Shown here in pieces: positions 1-8,744 of a DNA stretch of 43,539 bases. Under the pieces are notes generated by a model. It was not told the origin of the DNA. It made no database searches and saw nothing but the letters and a program-made list of their open reading frames with translations. The translations under genes and the position numbers were made by a program. The DNA is from an uncultured Bacteroidales bacterium (GTDB taxonomy: Bacteria; Bacteroidota; Bacteroidia; Bacteroidales; FEN-979). Every line of letters begins with the position of its first letter. Position 1 is the stretch's first letter. Where the stretch lies: the NCBI GenBank assembly GCA_903929315.1, contig CAIYUC010000007.1, forward strand, positions 1 to 43,539. Direction: 5' to 3'.

Positions 1-132
1 AAATGCTCGAGTCTAAGCGAATATTTTTACAAAAAAGGTTATTAAAAATCGAATCAGAGTTAAACCTATATGCTTGTCAACCAAGCAGCTTGGTTTTTAG
101 TTAGATGAAAGTGAAGAGTAAAGAATGAAACA

Positions 133-162
133 ATGAATAACTATGAATAACTATGAATAACT
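133..162. repeat. three perfect copies of a 10-bp direct repeat
   Basis: The decamer ATGAATAACT occurs three times head to tail at 133-142, 143-152 and 153-162. It lies immediately after the stop codon of the aldo/keto reductase gene (which reads leftward). It looks like simple slippage; no function is apparent. Confidence 0.85.
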
Positions 163-163
163 T

Positions 164-1123
164 TTATTTAACTGTTAAAGATAGCATATCTTCCTCCGAA
201 AGTTTGAATTTCATAACCGCAGCGTCTTCAAGAGCATGTGTTACGGTTGTTGACCCGGGAATAGCCACAACGGCATCTCCATGGAAATGGATCAGCCAGT
301 TAAGGGCAACCTGCGAAGGAGTGACGTTGTATTTTATGCCCAGCGCTTTTAACTGCCGGATCAGGGGTTTGCTTTTTTCAAGTCCGGAAGGCTTAAAAGA
401 AGAGGAATACTTCCGGAATCCAATATTTTTTAACAACCCGGGATTATCATGAAATTTCCCCGAAAGGATCCCTTGTGCCAGCGGAGAAAAAGCAATGATG
501 GTGATACCAAGTTCTTTTGCCGTTTGCAGGATCCCGTTGGATTCAATGCTCCTGTCGAGGAGGTTGTAACGAACCTGGTTGGATATTAACGGGATACCAA
601 GCCTGTCCAATGTTTCCCAGGCGCTTCTCATTTTTGCAGCTGAGAAGTTGCTTACCCCTATATACCGGATCTTCCCGGCTTTTACCAACCCGGCCATTGC
701 TTTCATCTCTTCTTTTTCACTTGACAATCCATAGGGCTGATGTACCTGGTACAGGTCGATCGGGAACGGATCGAGCGCTGCAAGCCGCTCATCAATGGTT
801 CTGGGGATATTGGATGCTGTCCGGAACATCGGCCACCACTTTGTCGCAATCAATACATCCCCGGGCTTTTTTCCCAAACGGGTGAGGGCAGCGGAGAGCG
901 CTTTCTCTGATGCCCCGTCACCATAAATTTCAGCCGTATCAAACCAGTTGATCCCGCTCTGCAGGGATTGATCAACAATGGAGGTGATGAGCTCATCATC
1001 GAGCTTTGGCCAGAATTTCCCGGCAAGGTTGTTCTTTTTGCTGAACTGCCAGCAACCCAGGCCAATGGGGGTAACGACCAAGTCAGACTTACCGAGATGA
1101 CGGTTAATTTGTAATTCTTTCAT
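164..1123 (-). CDS. aldo/keto reductase
   Basis: A 319-residue protein of normal length for a single-domain (beta/alpha)8 aldo/keto reductase, a cytosolic NADPH-dependent carbonyl oxidoreductase. The catalytic tetrad can be read directly: Asp62 and Tyr67 (FDTAEIYGDG), Lys95 (ATKWW) and His128 (YQVHQP). The C-terminal part carries the usual cofactor-binding loop (AIPGSTTVTHALED, with the IPG motif near residue 282). The start is the ATG at 1121-1123, with the conserved N-terminal strand following directly. It stands alone: 463 non-coding bases separate it from the next gene on the right. Substrate cannot be deduced; the family acts on sugars, aldehydes and ketones. Confidence 0.93.
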   Translation of the reverse strand: MKELQINRHLGKSDLVVTPIGLGCWQFSKKNNLAGKFWPKLDDELITSIVDQSLQSGINWFDTAEIYGDGASEKALSAALTRLGKKPGDVLIATKWWPMFRTASNIPRTIDERLAALDPFPIDLYQVHQPYGLSSEKEEMKAMAGLVKAGKIRYIGVSNFSAAKMRSAWETLDRLGIPLISNQVRYNLLDRSIESNGILQTAKELGITIIAFSPLAQGILSGKFHDNPGLLKNIGFRKYSSSFKPSGLEKSKPLIRQLKALGIKYNVTPSQVALNWLIHFHGDAVVAIPGSTTVTHALEDAAVMKFKLSEEDMLSLTVK

Positions 1124-1249
1124 TTCAGAGGACTAAATATTCTTTAAAGGTACTACAATTTATTAAATGAAAATCCATGTATATACATTCTATAATAGTT
1201 TATGAAGTATTTTTCTTAATTTGTTTTTGGCACCGACCGCCCCACCCCT

Positions 1250-1414
1250 GGGGGTTTGTCTAATAAGTTTCTTTTTTTTCTCGCAGATTTCCGCAGATTA
1301 ATCGCAGATTTTCGCAGAAGGTTGATAACATGAGTTTTAACTTTGCGTGACTCTGCGTTTAAATCAGCGAAACTCAGCGAGAAACTTCCACTTTACAACT
1401 TATTAGACACCCCC
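1250..1414. mobile_element. MITE-like element with near-perfect terminal inverted repeats
   Basis: Within the 1124-1586 intergenic stretch, the left end at 1250-1269 and the right end at 1397-1414 are inverted copies: the inner 13 bases (TGTCTAATAAGTT at 1257-1269 against 1397-1409) match perfectly and a GGGGG/CCCCC block continues the match outward, with a 2-base difference in length. The roughly 165-bp unit carries no ORF. Inside are four spaced copies of CGCAGA(TT) at 1282, 1292, 1303 and 1313, and a second half with CTCTGCG / CAGCGAAACTCAGCG motifs. This architecture fits a non-autonomous transposable element mobilised in trans. A target duplication could not be defined because the flanks are C/G runs. 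The rest of the gap shows nothing else. Confidence 0.6.
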
Positions 1415-1586
1415 AATATACCTTATGAGTTCTACTTTTCTACAAACATGTGATCCCTACTGGATCAGTAATTGTATTATGTCTTTTCAACGACGCTGGT
1501 TAATCACTCTAATCAGGATAATGATTTCAATGTCCAAAATGATTAGAGACAAGCAAAAGAAAAGTACATAATAAAAGCATTTATTA

Positions 1587-3446
1587 TTATTTTTCGACCT
1601 GAACCGGAACAGCTTCTTTGCCCGGATGCCGCCTCCAGGTTCTGATCCATTGTGGGACAGCATCGACCAGAATGATCACGACCGATGTCATGATGATGAG
1701 GGTAAGAACGGTATTGACGATACCGTCAAAACGGTGGGCAGTATCCAACGTCATGGGAAGATAGATCCCCCTGATATTCATGATCCCGGCTGTGAAGGTG
1801 GTAACTCCTACAAAAAGCATGGGAAGGATCGTGATCCAGGCATACCTGATCTTCCCGCGATTGATCAGGTAAGAAGTACCTATGACCAGTGCAATGGTGG
1901 CAAGGAGTTGATTTGCCGTACCGAACATTGGCCAAATCGATGAAATGCTCCCGGTGGCAATAAAATAAGCCCAGAAAACCACGACCACTGCGCTGGTAAT
2001 CAGGTTTCCGGGAAGCCAGCTTGTTCTTCCAAAAGGTTTATAAACTTTACCAAAAGTTTCCTGAAGGATAAACCGGGCAACCCGTGTTCCTGTATCTATT
2101 ATCGTCATTATGAACAGAGCCTCAAACATGATCGCAAAGTGATACCAGTACGAAATAAGACTGCTTAATCCGGGAAGGGAGGAAAATATCTTAGCCATAC
2201 CAAGTGCAAGTGACACAGCGCCGCCTGTCCGGCCGACAACCTTTTCTCCCACTGCTGCCGACAACTGTGACAAATCGGAACCGGTAAATCCCATGGAATG
2301 TAATTGGGGTAATATCTGGGCAAACTTATCTGCCGGGACATTGATCTGGAAATAATCAAGTGGGTATAAGCTTGCGGCGGCAATTAATGCCAGGATACTC
2401 ACCACTCCTTCAGCAAGCATAGACCCGACTGCGATCGGGCGGATGTGCGATTCCTTCATGATCATTTTCGAAGTTGTGCCTGAGCTCACCATCGCATGAA
2501 AACCTGAAATTGCCCCGCAGGCAATGGTGATGAAAAGGTAAGGATATAATGTCCCGGGTATGACCGGGCCCCCTCCATGCGTGTAAATAGTAAAAGCCGG
2601 CATTTTCATGGTCGGAGCGACGAGAATTATACCTACAGCAAGCAATGCCACAACACCTAATTTCATAATAGCACTGAGGTAACCACGCGGTGTAAGAAGA
2701 AGCCAGACAGGTAATACCGAGCAGATAAATCCAAAACCGGCAAGCAGAAGGGTCAATGTCTTCCGGTCAAAAGAAAACCAGGAAGCCAGGGGGGATGAAG
2801 GTATATATTTCCCTAAAATAACAGCGAGCGAGAGCAGGATCACACCCATAAAAGTTGCTTCCTTTGTCCTTCCAGGCCTGAATTTAAACATCCAGATCCC
2901 CATGAACATTGCAATGGGAATAGTAGCAGTTATGGTGAAAGTTCCCCATGAGCTTTCCGCCAGGGCATTCACAACAACCATCCCCAATCCGGCCAGGGAT
3001 ACTATGATGATGATAAAGGTTGCAAGGGAAGTGGTAAAACTGCTGGTAAGTTTTTTTATTTCAAAAAAGGCGATTTCAGATAGTGATTTACCGTCGTGGC
3101 GAATGGAAGCAGTCAGGATCACCATGTCATGCACAGATCCTGCCAGGACAGCACCGAGCACCATCCACAAAAACCCGGGGAAAAAGCCAAACTGGCATGC
3201 AAGTACCGGCCCGATAAGGGGTCCTGCTCCTGCAATGGCTGCAAAATGATGGCCAAACAATACCCATTTGCTCATGGGGTAATAATTCTGACCGTCATAT
3301 AGTCTGCCGGAAGGAGTGATCCTTGAATTATCCAGAACCAGCACTTTTGCTGCTATAAAACTGAAGTAATACCGGTAGGCCAGCACGAAAAATGCGATGG
3401 CACCTATCAGGAGAGGCATGGCATTCATGGAAGCAAAAATAATCAT
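1587..3446 (-). CDS. cstA: CstA family carbon starvation protein / peptide-pyruvate transporter
   Basis: A 619-residue, highly hydrophobic inner-membrane protein with many predicted transmembrane segments. The family signature lies at residues 65-80 ([16 protein letters not shown]), followed by the conserved GSVHDM stretch. CstA proteins take up peptides or pyruvate under carbon limitation in enterobacteria; in this phylum the substrate is less certain. E. coli CstA is about 700 residues, so this is the shorter form. The charged tail after the last membrane segment ([16 protein letters not shown]) is cytoplasmic by the positive-inside rule. ATG at 3444-3446 is used here; Met7 and Met10 are alternative starts. 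It is divergent from the AEC gene at 3524, with a 77-bp shared upstream region. Confidence 0.92.
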   Translation of the reverse strand: MIIFASMNAMPLLIGAIAFFVLAYRYYFSFIAAKVLVLDNSRITPSGRLYDGQNYYPMSKWVLFGHHFAAIAGAGPLIGPVLACQFGFFPGFLWMVLGAVLAGSVHDMVILTASIRHDGKSLSEIAFFEIKKLTSSFTTSLATFIIIIVSLAGLGMVVVNALAESSWGTFTITATIPIAMFMGIWMFKFRPGRTKEATFMGVILLSLAVILGKYIPSSPLASWFSFDRKTLTLLLAGFGFICSVLPVWLLLTPRGYLSAIMKLGVVALLAVGIILVAPTMKMPAFTIYTHGGGPVIPGTLYPYLFITIACGAISGFHAMVSSGTTSKMIMKESHIRPIAVGSMLAEGVVSILALIAAASLYPLDYFQINVPADKFAQILPQLHSMGFTGSDLSQLSAAVGEKVVGRTGGAVSLALGMAKIFSSLPGLSSLISYWYHFAIMFEALFIMTIIDTGTRVARFILQETFGKVYKPFGRTSWLPGNLITSAVVVVFWAYFIATGSISSIWPMFGTANQLLATIALVIGTSYLINRGKIRYAWITILPMLFVGVTTFTAGIMNIRGIYLPMTLDTAHRFDGIVNTVLTLIIMTSVVIILVDAVPQWIRTWRRHPGKEAVPVQVEK

Positions 3447-3523
3447 AATTTTAAGTTTGGTGTCTCAGGGTGTGTTTATGTATTTTTTATCTTTATACTT
3501 TCAAATAATCTATTTTATAACAA

Positions 3524-4480
3524 ATGATCTATACAACATTACATGTTACCGAAGCCATCTTTGCTTTTGCACTTGTAGTTTTGTTGGTTGTCATTTTAAA
3601 GAAGAAGAACATTGTTTCTTCCGGTGACCTCAAAAAATACGCAAAACTGATGACCACGGCTATCCTGCCGGCAGTAATCTTTTTTCAACTCTCTCTGAAC
3701 CCGGTGAACGGGCACCAGTTTGTCCTTGTAATGATCATGTTCCTGGCCGGGGTCTTTAGCATGGTAATCACCTGGATTGTCGGCGTAATAATGCGGCTCA
3801 GGAAAGAAACATTGGGAATGCTCATTATTACATCCACTTTCGGATCTTCTGCCCTGATCGGTTATCCTTTGATCCAGTTTGCTTTTCCAAACAACACGGC
3901 TGCGATGACGGATGCTATCCTGATCAGTGAACTTGGAGTGGGGGTTCCTATCTTTACCTTATGTCCCATTGTCGCTTCCTATTACGGTTCGGGAAGTTCC
4001 GGGTTGAATGCGATGATAAAAACCTTTCTGAACTACCTGAAGTCACCCATTTTCATTTCTGTTATTGCCGGGATTGTGTTTTCCCAGTACCAGGTGATCG
4101 TAAAAACCCCTTTTTTAGCACCCTTTTGGGAATCGCTACGGATGATCCAAGGTACGCTGACAGTGATGGCCTGCCTGATCCTTGGGTTGCAGTTAAAATT
4201 CAGGTCGGTACGACGGATACTCCCGCTATTCCTTGTTTCATCCATTATCCAGATCGGTATCCAGCCGATTCTTACCAGTTTTGGCGCCGACCTGATGCAC
4301 GTTAATCTGATGGACAAGCAGGTCCTGATCCTGATTGCCGCTATGCCTTCTGCTGTTTTAGGCACTGTATTCGCCACCCAATATCAATGTGATGCGGAAT
4401 CAGCATCCGAATTGGTTTTTCTGAATATCATGGTCAGTCTAATCGGGGTCCCGCTGGTGTATTATAGTATGTTTCACTAA
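3524..4480 (+). CDS. AEC family permease (copy 1)
   Basis: A 318-residue integral membrane protein of the auxin efflux carrier (AEC) type, with about ten hydrophobic helices in two halves separated by a cytoplasmic basic loop (LKFRSVRR). The family's helix-breaking motif after the first half is visible (SALIGYPL, near residues 109-116). AEC permeases export or import small organic acids and related metabolites; the substrate is not deducible. It is followed after 24 bp by a second gene of identical length that aligns without gaps, with about 55 differences in 318 residues by hand count (about 83% identity), so this is a tandem duplication. The two genes and the following membrane protein probably form one transcript. 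Confidence 0.9.
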   Translation: MIYTTLHVTEAIFAFALVVLLVVILKKKNIVSSGDLKKYAKLMTTAILPAVIFFQLSLNPVNGHQFVLVMIMFLAGVFSMVITWIVGVIMRLRKETLGMLIITSTFGSSALIGYPLIQFAFPNNTAAMTDAILISELGVGVPIFTLCPIVASYYGSGSSGLNAMIKTFLNYLKSPIFISVIAGIVFSQYQVIVKTPFLAPFWESLRMIQGTLTVMACLILGLQLKFRSVRRILPLFLVSSIIQIGIQPILTSFGADLMHVNLMDKQVLILIAAMPSAVLGTVFATQYQCDAESASELVFLNIMVSLIGVPLVYYSMFH

Positions 4481-4504
4481 ACAGTTAGTTAAAATCGGGG
4501 ACAT

Positions 4505-5461
4505 ATGATCTTTACAACCCTGCATGTTACAGAAACTATCTTTGCTTTTGCAATTGTAGTTTTGCTGGTTTTGATTTTAAAAAAGAAAAATATTGTTTCT
4601 TCCGATGACCTGAAATCATACTCAAAACTAATGACGACGGCCATCCTGCCGGCGGTCATTTTTTTTCAACTCTCCCTGAACCCGGTCAATGGACATCAGT
4701 TTATCCTGGTAATAATAATGTTCATCACCGGTATTTTAAGTATGGTAATTACCTGGATTGCCGGTAGACTTATGCGGCTCAGAAACGAAACTTTAGGTAT
4801 GCTCATTATTACATCCGCTTTCGGATCTTCAGCCCTGATTGGTTATCCTTTGATCAAATTTGCTTTTCCAAACAACCTGGACGCGATGGCGGATGCCATC
4901 GTGATCAGCCAACTTGGCGTAGGTGTTCCCATCTTTACCTTATGTCCAATCGTCGCTTCCTATTACGGTTCGGGAAGTTCAGGATTTAATACAATGATCA
5001 AATCCTTTCTGGACTATCTGAAATCGCCCATTTTTATTTCTGTCGTTGCCGGCATTATTGTTTCCCAGTTTCAGATGATCGTAAAAATGCCTTTCATTCA
5101 ACCTTTCTGGGTGGCGCTTCGAATGATTGAAGGTACGCTATGGGTGCTGGCATGCCTGATCCTTGGTTTGCAGTTAAAATTCAGGTCCGTACGACGGATT
5201 ATCCCTCTGTTCCTTGTTTCAGCCATTATTCAAATGGGTATCCAGCCAATCCTTGCAAGTTTGGGTGCTAACCTTATGCATGTAGCGTTATTGGACAAAC
5301 AGATTTTGATCCTGATCAGCGCTATGCCTTCTGCAGTTTTAGGGACGGTATTTGCTACTCAATATCAATGTGATTCGGAAACAGCGTCCGAATTGATTTT
5401 TCTGAACATCATGGTCAGCCTTATCGGGATCCCTTTGGTGTATTACAGTATGTTTCATTAA
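4505..5461 (+). CDS. AEC family permease (copy 2, tandem duplicate)
   Basis: The 318-residue paralogue of the upstream permease, colinear over its whole length. The two copies share the N-terminal start, the SALIGYPL segment, the basic loop LKFRSVRR and an identical C-terminus (YYSMFH). Differences are mostly conservative, but some fall in segments that could line the pathway: V88R, T116-region LD for TA, EV/SA in the fifth-sixth helix region, and T to W at the start of TLWVLAC. Both frames are intact, so both copies are likely functional, and these changes may reflect divergence of substrate. ATG at 4505 is 24 bp after the previous stop. Confidence 0.9.
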   Translation: MIFTTLHVTETIFAFAIVVLLVLILKKKNIVSSDDLKSYSKLMTTAILPAVIFFQLSLNPVNGHQFILVIIMFITGILSMVITWIAGRLMRLRNETLGMLIITSAFGSSALIGYPLIKFAFPNNLDAMADAIVISQLGVGVPIFTLCPIVASYYGSGSSGFNTMIKSFLDYLKSPIFISVVAGIIVSQFQMIVKMPFIQPFWVALRMIEGTLWVLACLILGLQLKFRSVRRIIPLFLVSAIIQMGIQPILASLGANLMHVALLDKQILILISAMPSAVLGTVFATQYQCDSETASELIFLNIMVSLIGIPLVYYSMFH

Positions 5462-5514
5462 TATTGCTATTGGCAAATTTGTATAAACTTTTGTTTGTAG
5501 TTTTTCTTTTCTAA

Positions 5515-6315
5515 ATGATTACAAAAATATTTCTTCTGCAATTGGTGTTGACATTCCTTATCGGAAGCTGCTGGATATACTTTACGGTCCTTGCCGGACT
5601 TCGGTTCGGCAGTAAGACCGGCGGGTTCATCGGAGGACTTCCCTCCACGGCATTATTGTCGTTCTTTTTCATTGGATTTACGCAATCCCCGGAAATTGCT
5701 TCATCTGTTACGACAGTATTTCCAATCGCAATTTCAATATCCTGTTTATTCCTGGTTGTCTTTGCTTTGATCGCCCGCCGGGGTTTTATTCTTGCTCTTA
5801 TATCAAGTCTGTGTTTCTGGTTTTTTTTGTCAACTATCATCGTGTTTTTCCGGTGGGAAAAATTCATACTCAACCTGGTCATCTATGCAGCAGCCATGCT
5901 TTTTGCATATTGGATGCTTGAAAAGTATTTATTGATCAGGTCGGTATCCTTTGATAAAACTAAACATCCGGAAAAACATCTTGTAATCCGTTCTGCATTT
6001 GGAGGACTTGTGGTGATGCTGACAGTGCTCATTGCAAAAACAGGAGGTCCCGTATTAGGGGGAATAATTGCGGCATTCCCGGCCATGTTTATTTCAACGT
6101 TAACGATTTCATATAAGGCACACGGAATTGAATTTTCCAGGGCGATGACCAAACCGTTGATGGTAACAGGAATGATTACAATAGCCGTTTACGCCCTTGC
6201 CCTGAGGTATTTATATATTTCGACCGGCCTCTATTTAGGAACGTTGCTTTCGGTTTGCATCTCGGCTGTCAGTGCTTACCTGACTTTCCGCTTTATTTTG
6301 CCGCAGTTGAAATGA
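5515..6315 (+). CDS. polytopic membrane protein with internal duplication, function unknown
   Basis: A 266-residue, very hydrophobic protein with about eight or nine predicted transmembrane helices. I do not recognise the family with certainty. Two stretches resemble each other: GGFIGGLPSTALLSFFF near residues 37-53 and GGIIAAFPAMFISTLTI near residues 182-198. Each is a glycine-rich segment before a helix, which suggests two homologous halves joined by a loop around FDKTKHPEK. Such two-fold repeats are typical of transporters. It starts 54 bp downstream of the second AEC permease and probably belongs to the same transcript. Its stop is only 9 bp from the stop of the converging formyltransferase gene, with no hairpin between them. 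Confidence 0.8.
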   Translation: MITKIFLLQLVLTFLIGSCWIYFTVLAGLRFGSKTGGFIGGLPSTALLSFFFIGFTQSPEIASSVTTVFPIAISISCLFLVVFALIARRGFILALISSLCFWFFLSTIIVFFRWEKFILNLVIYAAAMLFAYWMLEKYLLIRSVSFDKTKHPEKHLVIRSAFGGLVVMLTVLIAKTGGPVLGGIIAAFPAMFISTLTISYKAHGIEFSRAMTKPLMVTGMITIAVYALALRYLYISTGLYLGTLLSVCISAVSAYLTFRFILPQLK

Positions 6316-6324
6316 GGATCGCCA

Positions 6325-7260
6325 TTAAGTAAAGAAGGATTTATCCGGTAATGTCAGCATTTCTGAAGGTGCATCATTGACAACCGGCTGCATGAGTCGT
6401 TGTTTAACCTCATTGGAAATCAGGTTGCTAAAATCAAGATGGTCAATGGGCCCGGGCTTATTCATTTCAAATCTGCGGCTCAACTCCTCTATCAGGAAGA
6501 ATGTAAGCGGGGTCAAAACTTCAGCCAGTTTGTGGTAAACAATCAGCGGATCTCCGGGTAAAATTCCTTTCGTATTCCGAACATTAACCGGTGGAGATTG
6601 CCCAACAACATGTCCGCAGTCAACCTCCTCTGAAACATGATGCACAGACCATATATTTGTTTCTGCATTACGGGCAGCAAGATCTTCATAAGGAGCAGGA
6701 CCTGCCCCCTGGTTTTTGGTAAGATCGGATGGATGGAAATTATAGATACCGTAAGGGGGCAGATTGATAATTCGTAAACTGATGATCTGTCCGAAGACAC
6801 AAACAAAAATGGCGTCAGGATTCCATTGTTCCATGATCCGGTAAAACGATTCCACTTTGACTTCGCCGGTATAGACCGGGATTCCATGACTAAGGGCCGA
6901 TTCAAGGGTGAATGTTTCATTGAACACCCGATAAGGCTGATCAAAAAAGTTCCAGACCCGTTTTTTCAGAGAAATTCTGGCATCGGGATTCAAGGGGTTA
7001 TCTGTTACCAACCCCACAAGATTTAATTTTCCCGGGAACCGGCGTTCATATCCCTTAAGTGTTTCAAGTACAAGATAACCATATTCCCAGCTTCCAAAAA
7101 GGACAATTCTTAAGCCATCACCGGTTTTGTCAGGATTTTCGGATGGGGCCGGTTGGATGAGTCCGCCCCAGCGGGTGTCATCTTCAGTGATAAATTGCCT
7201 GCCGGGCTTGTCAAGGACAACAAGGTAATTAACCAGCTTTTCATTATCAGGATTTGTCAA
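6325..7260 (-). CDS. formyltransferase family protein (methionyl-tRNA formyltransferase-like)
   Basis: A 311-residue cytosolic protein with a Rossmann-like formyltransferase core. The N-terminal strand and loop are at residues 51-68 (RIVLFGSWEYGY), and the Asn-His-Asp catalytic triad is present: Asn174 and His176 (YNFHPSD) and Asp214 (EEVDCGHVV). The family transfers a formyl group from N10-formyltetrahydrofolate to an amine. Unlike housekeeping Fmt it has an extra N-terminal extension of about 50 residues and no recognisable C-terminal tRNA-binding domain, so a small-molecule or sugar-amine substrate is more likely than initiator tRNA. No ATG fits the 5' end; the reading frame opens at TTG (7258-7260). 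No sugar-nucleotide genes are adjacent, so the pathway is unknown. Confidence 0.82.
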   Translation of the reverse strand: MTNPDNEKLVNYLVVLDKPGRQFITEDDTRWGGLIQPAPSENPDKTGDGLRIVLFGSWEYGYLVLETLKGYERRFPGKLNLVGLVTDNPLNPDARISLKKRVWNFFDQPYRVFNETFTLESALSHGIPVYTGEVKVESFYRIMEQWNPDAIFVCVFGQIISLRIINLPPYGIYNFHPSDLTKNQGAGPAPYEDLAARNAETNIWSVHHVSEEVDCGHVVGQSPPVNVRNTKGILPGDPLIVYHKLAEVLTPLTFFLIEELSRRFEMNKPGPIDHLDFSNLISNEVKQRLMQPVVNDAPSEMLTLPDKSFFT

Positions 7261-7365
7261 AGATATTTTTCTTAATAAAAGGAACTATTCACCCATTACA
7301 AATATAGACCATTAATTTGAGATAAAGGAGGTTATATTAAAAATTCCATTATATATAACTTTTAC

Positions 7366-7373
7366 TAACTTTG
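7366..7373 (+). promoter_or_regulatory. possible Bacteroidetes -7 element
   Basis: TAACTTTG matches the Bacteroidetes -7 consensus TAnnTTTG and lies 44 bp before the TTG start of the MFS gene. No TTG/TTTG element is found 19-21 bp upstream, so only half of the promoter is supported. Confidence 0.3.
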
Positions 7374-7416
7374 TTTTTCTAATTCGAAATAAGCGTAAGG
7401 AATTGCTATATATACA

Positions 7417-8709
7417 TTGAAGGCCCACATGGGTGAAGAAATAACAAATGTCCCAAAGAAATTTAAACTAAGTGAAAGTGGTTTTACTGTTCTGAAAAAT
7501 AAAAATTTCAGAACACTATGGACAGGTTATTTGTTTTCATTTTTCGGAGTCTGGATTCAGAATATTACTTTGGCGTGGGTGGTAGTAAATCAGACAAATT
7601 CAGCGAAGGCTTTAGGCACGCTTTTGCTTATCCAGTTTTCTCCGGCAATGCTGCTAACGCTGGTGGGTGGTTCATTAGCCGATAAATATCCCAGGAAAAA
7701 ACTGTTGCTGTATTCTCAGATACTCATATTAATCCCGAGTATAATTGTTGGAATTATCAGTATTAATTCCCCGATAAACCTGATTCTGCTTTACGTACTT
7801 GTTGGAATTATAGGATTAGCGCAAGCTATCAATAATCCCGTCAGGCAGGCACTCATTCCCGAAGTTGTGGAGAAAAAAGATTTGGCACCGGCGATCTATT
7901 TAAACTCAACAGCCTTTAACATCGCAAAAATAGCAGGACCGGCTATTGGCGGGCTGATGATCTCCCTGGTGGGCGTTTTCTGGACACTGACCATTAATAA
8001 TCTTAATTATTTAATAATGATTATTGTTTTATTTTTTGTTAAAGCGGATGAAAATAAAAAATCAGATGATAGAAGCAGCAAAGGCATTCTTAAACAAATT
8101 TCTGAGGGTATAAAATATTCCATCTCAGAAAAAAGAATATTGATCATCATGATCATCGCTATATTTTTAGGCACTTTTGGCTATAATCTGAATGCGATTG
8201 TACCTCTGGTAGCAAAGTTTATCTTACATGCAACTCCGGCTGAATTTGGTTTGTTGACAGCATCAGCCGGTGTAGGAAGCCTGTTAGCTGCAGTTATTTT
8301 AACCTTAATCCAAAAGACCAATTTGCGGATAGTCGGCTTGGGTGCGCTGGGTTTTTCATTGGCTTTGATAATGGTTGGATTTTCGAATTCAATGTTAATG
8401 GCGTCGTTATTCTTCAGCTTATTTGGATTTTTTGGTATTGTCTTTTTTTCCTCTTCGAATTCTTTGGTTCTGCTTAAAACGCCTAAAGAATTTCAGGGCA
8501 GGGTGAGCAGTATTTTTATTTTCCTGATCATAGGCTCCACCCCTGTTGGATGCTATATCATTGGCCATCTGTCAGACATATTCGGAGTTAAGGAGACTAT
8601 TATTTCATTCGGAATTTTATGCTTGTTAAGTTTTATCATAACCCGTTTAATATTTTATAAGGTTAAAGATATTGATGATTTATCACGGTTTTCGTCAGGA
8701 AACAATTAG
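7417..8709 (+). CDS. MFS exporter, EntS/MFS_3-like
   Basis: A 430-residue major facilitator with about twelve membrane helices. The loop between helices 2 and 3 carries the MFS signature (GGSLADKYPRKK), repeated in degenerate form in the second half (GHLSDIFG). The overall pattern (FRTLWTGYLFSFFGVWIQ at the N-terminus; NNPVRQALIPEVV after helix 4) is that of the MFS_3 group, which contains the enterobactin exporter EntS. The frame opens at TTG 7417; ATG 7429, preceded by AAGG 7 bp upstream, is an equally good start. The gene is AT-rich (about 30% G+C around 8041-8100) compared with the region to its right, hinting at a separate origin. It is followed 35 bp later by the opine dehydrogenase family gene and is probably co-transcribed. 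Confidence 0.88.
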   Translation: MKAHMGEEITNVPKKFKLSESGFTVLKNKNFRTLWTGYLFSFFGVWIQNITLAWVVVNQTNSAKALGTLLLIQFSPAMLLTLVGGSLADKYPRKKLLLYSQILILIPSIIVGIISINSPINLILLYVLVGIIGLAQAINNPVRQALIPEVVEKKDLAPAIYLNSTAFNIAKIAGPAIGGLMISLVGVFWTLTINNLNYLIMIIVLFFVKADENKKSDDRSSKGILKQISEGIKYSISEKRILIIMIIAIFLGTFGYNLNAIVPLVAKFILHATPAEFGLLTASAGVGSLLAAVILTLIQKTNLRIVGLGALGFSLALIMVGFSNSMLMASLFFSLFGFFGIVFFSSSNSLVLLKTPKEFQGRVSSIFIFLIIGSTPVGCYIIGHLSDIFGVKETIISFGILCLLSFIITRLIFYKVKDIDDLSRFSSGNN

Positions 8710-8731
8710 TATAAAGCTTTTGTTTTAACAT

Positions 8732-8738
8732 AAGGAGG
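8732..8738 (+). promoter_or_regulatory. strong Shine-Dalgarno sequence
   Basis: AAGGAGG lies 6 bp before the ATG at 8745. It fixes the start of the dehydrogenase and stands out because most genes in this window have no such sequence. Confidence 0.75.
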
Positions 8739-8744
8739 TATCTT

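Noticed and set aside
7321-7345. AAAGGAGG-like ribosome binding site near 7325 with a small gene behind it
   Set aside because: No start codon with an open frame follows at a suitable distance; the MFS frame begins about 90 bp later.
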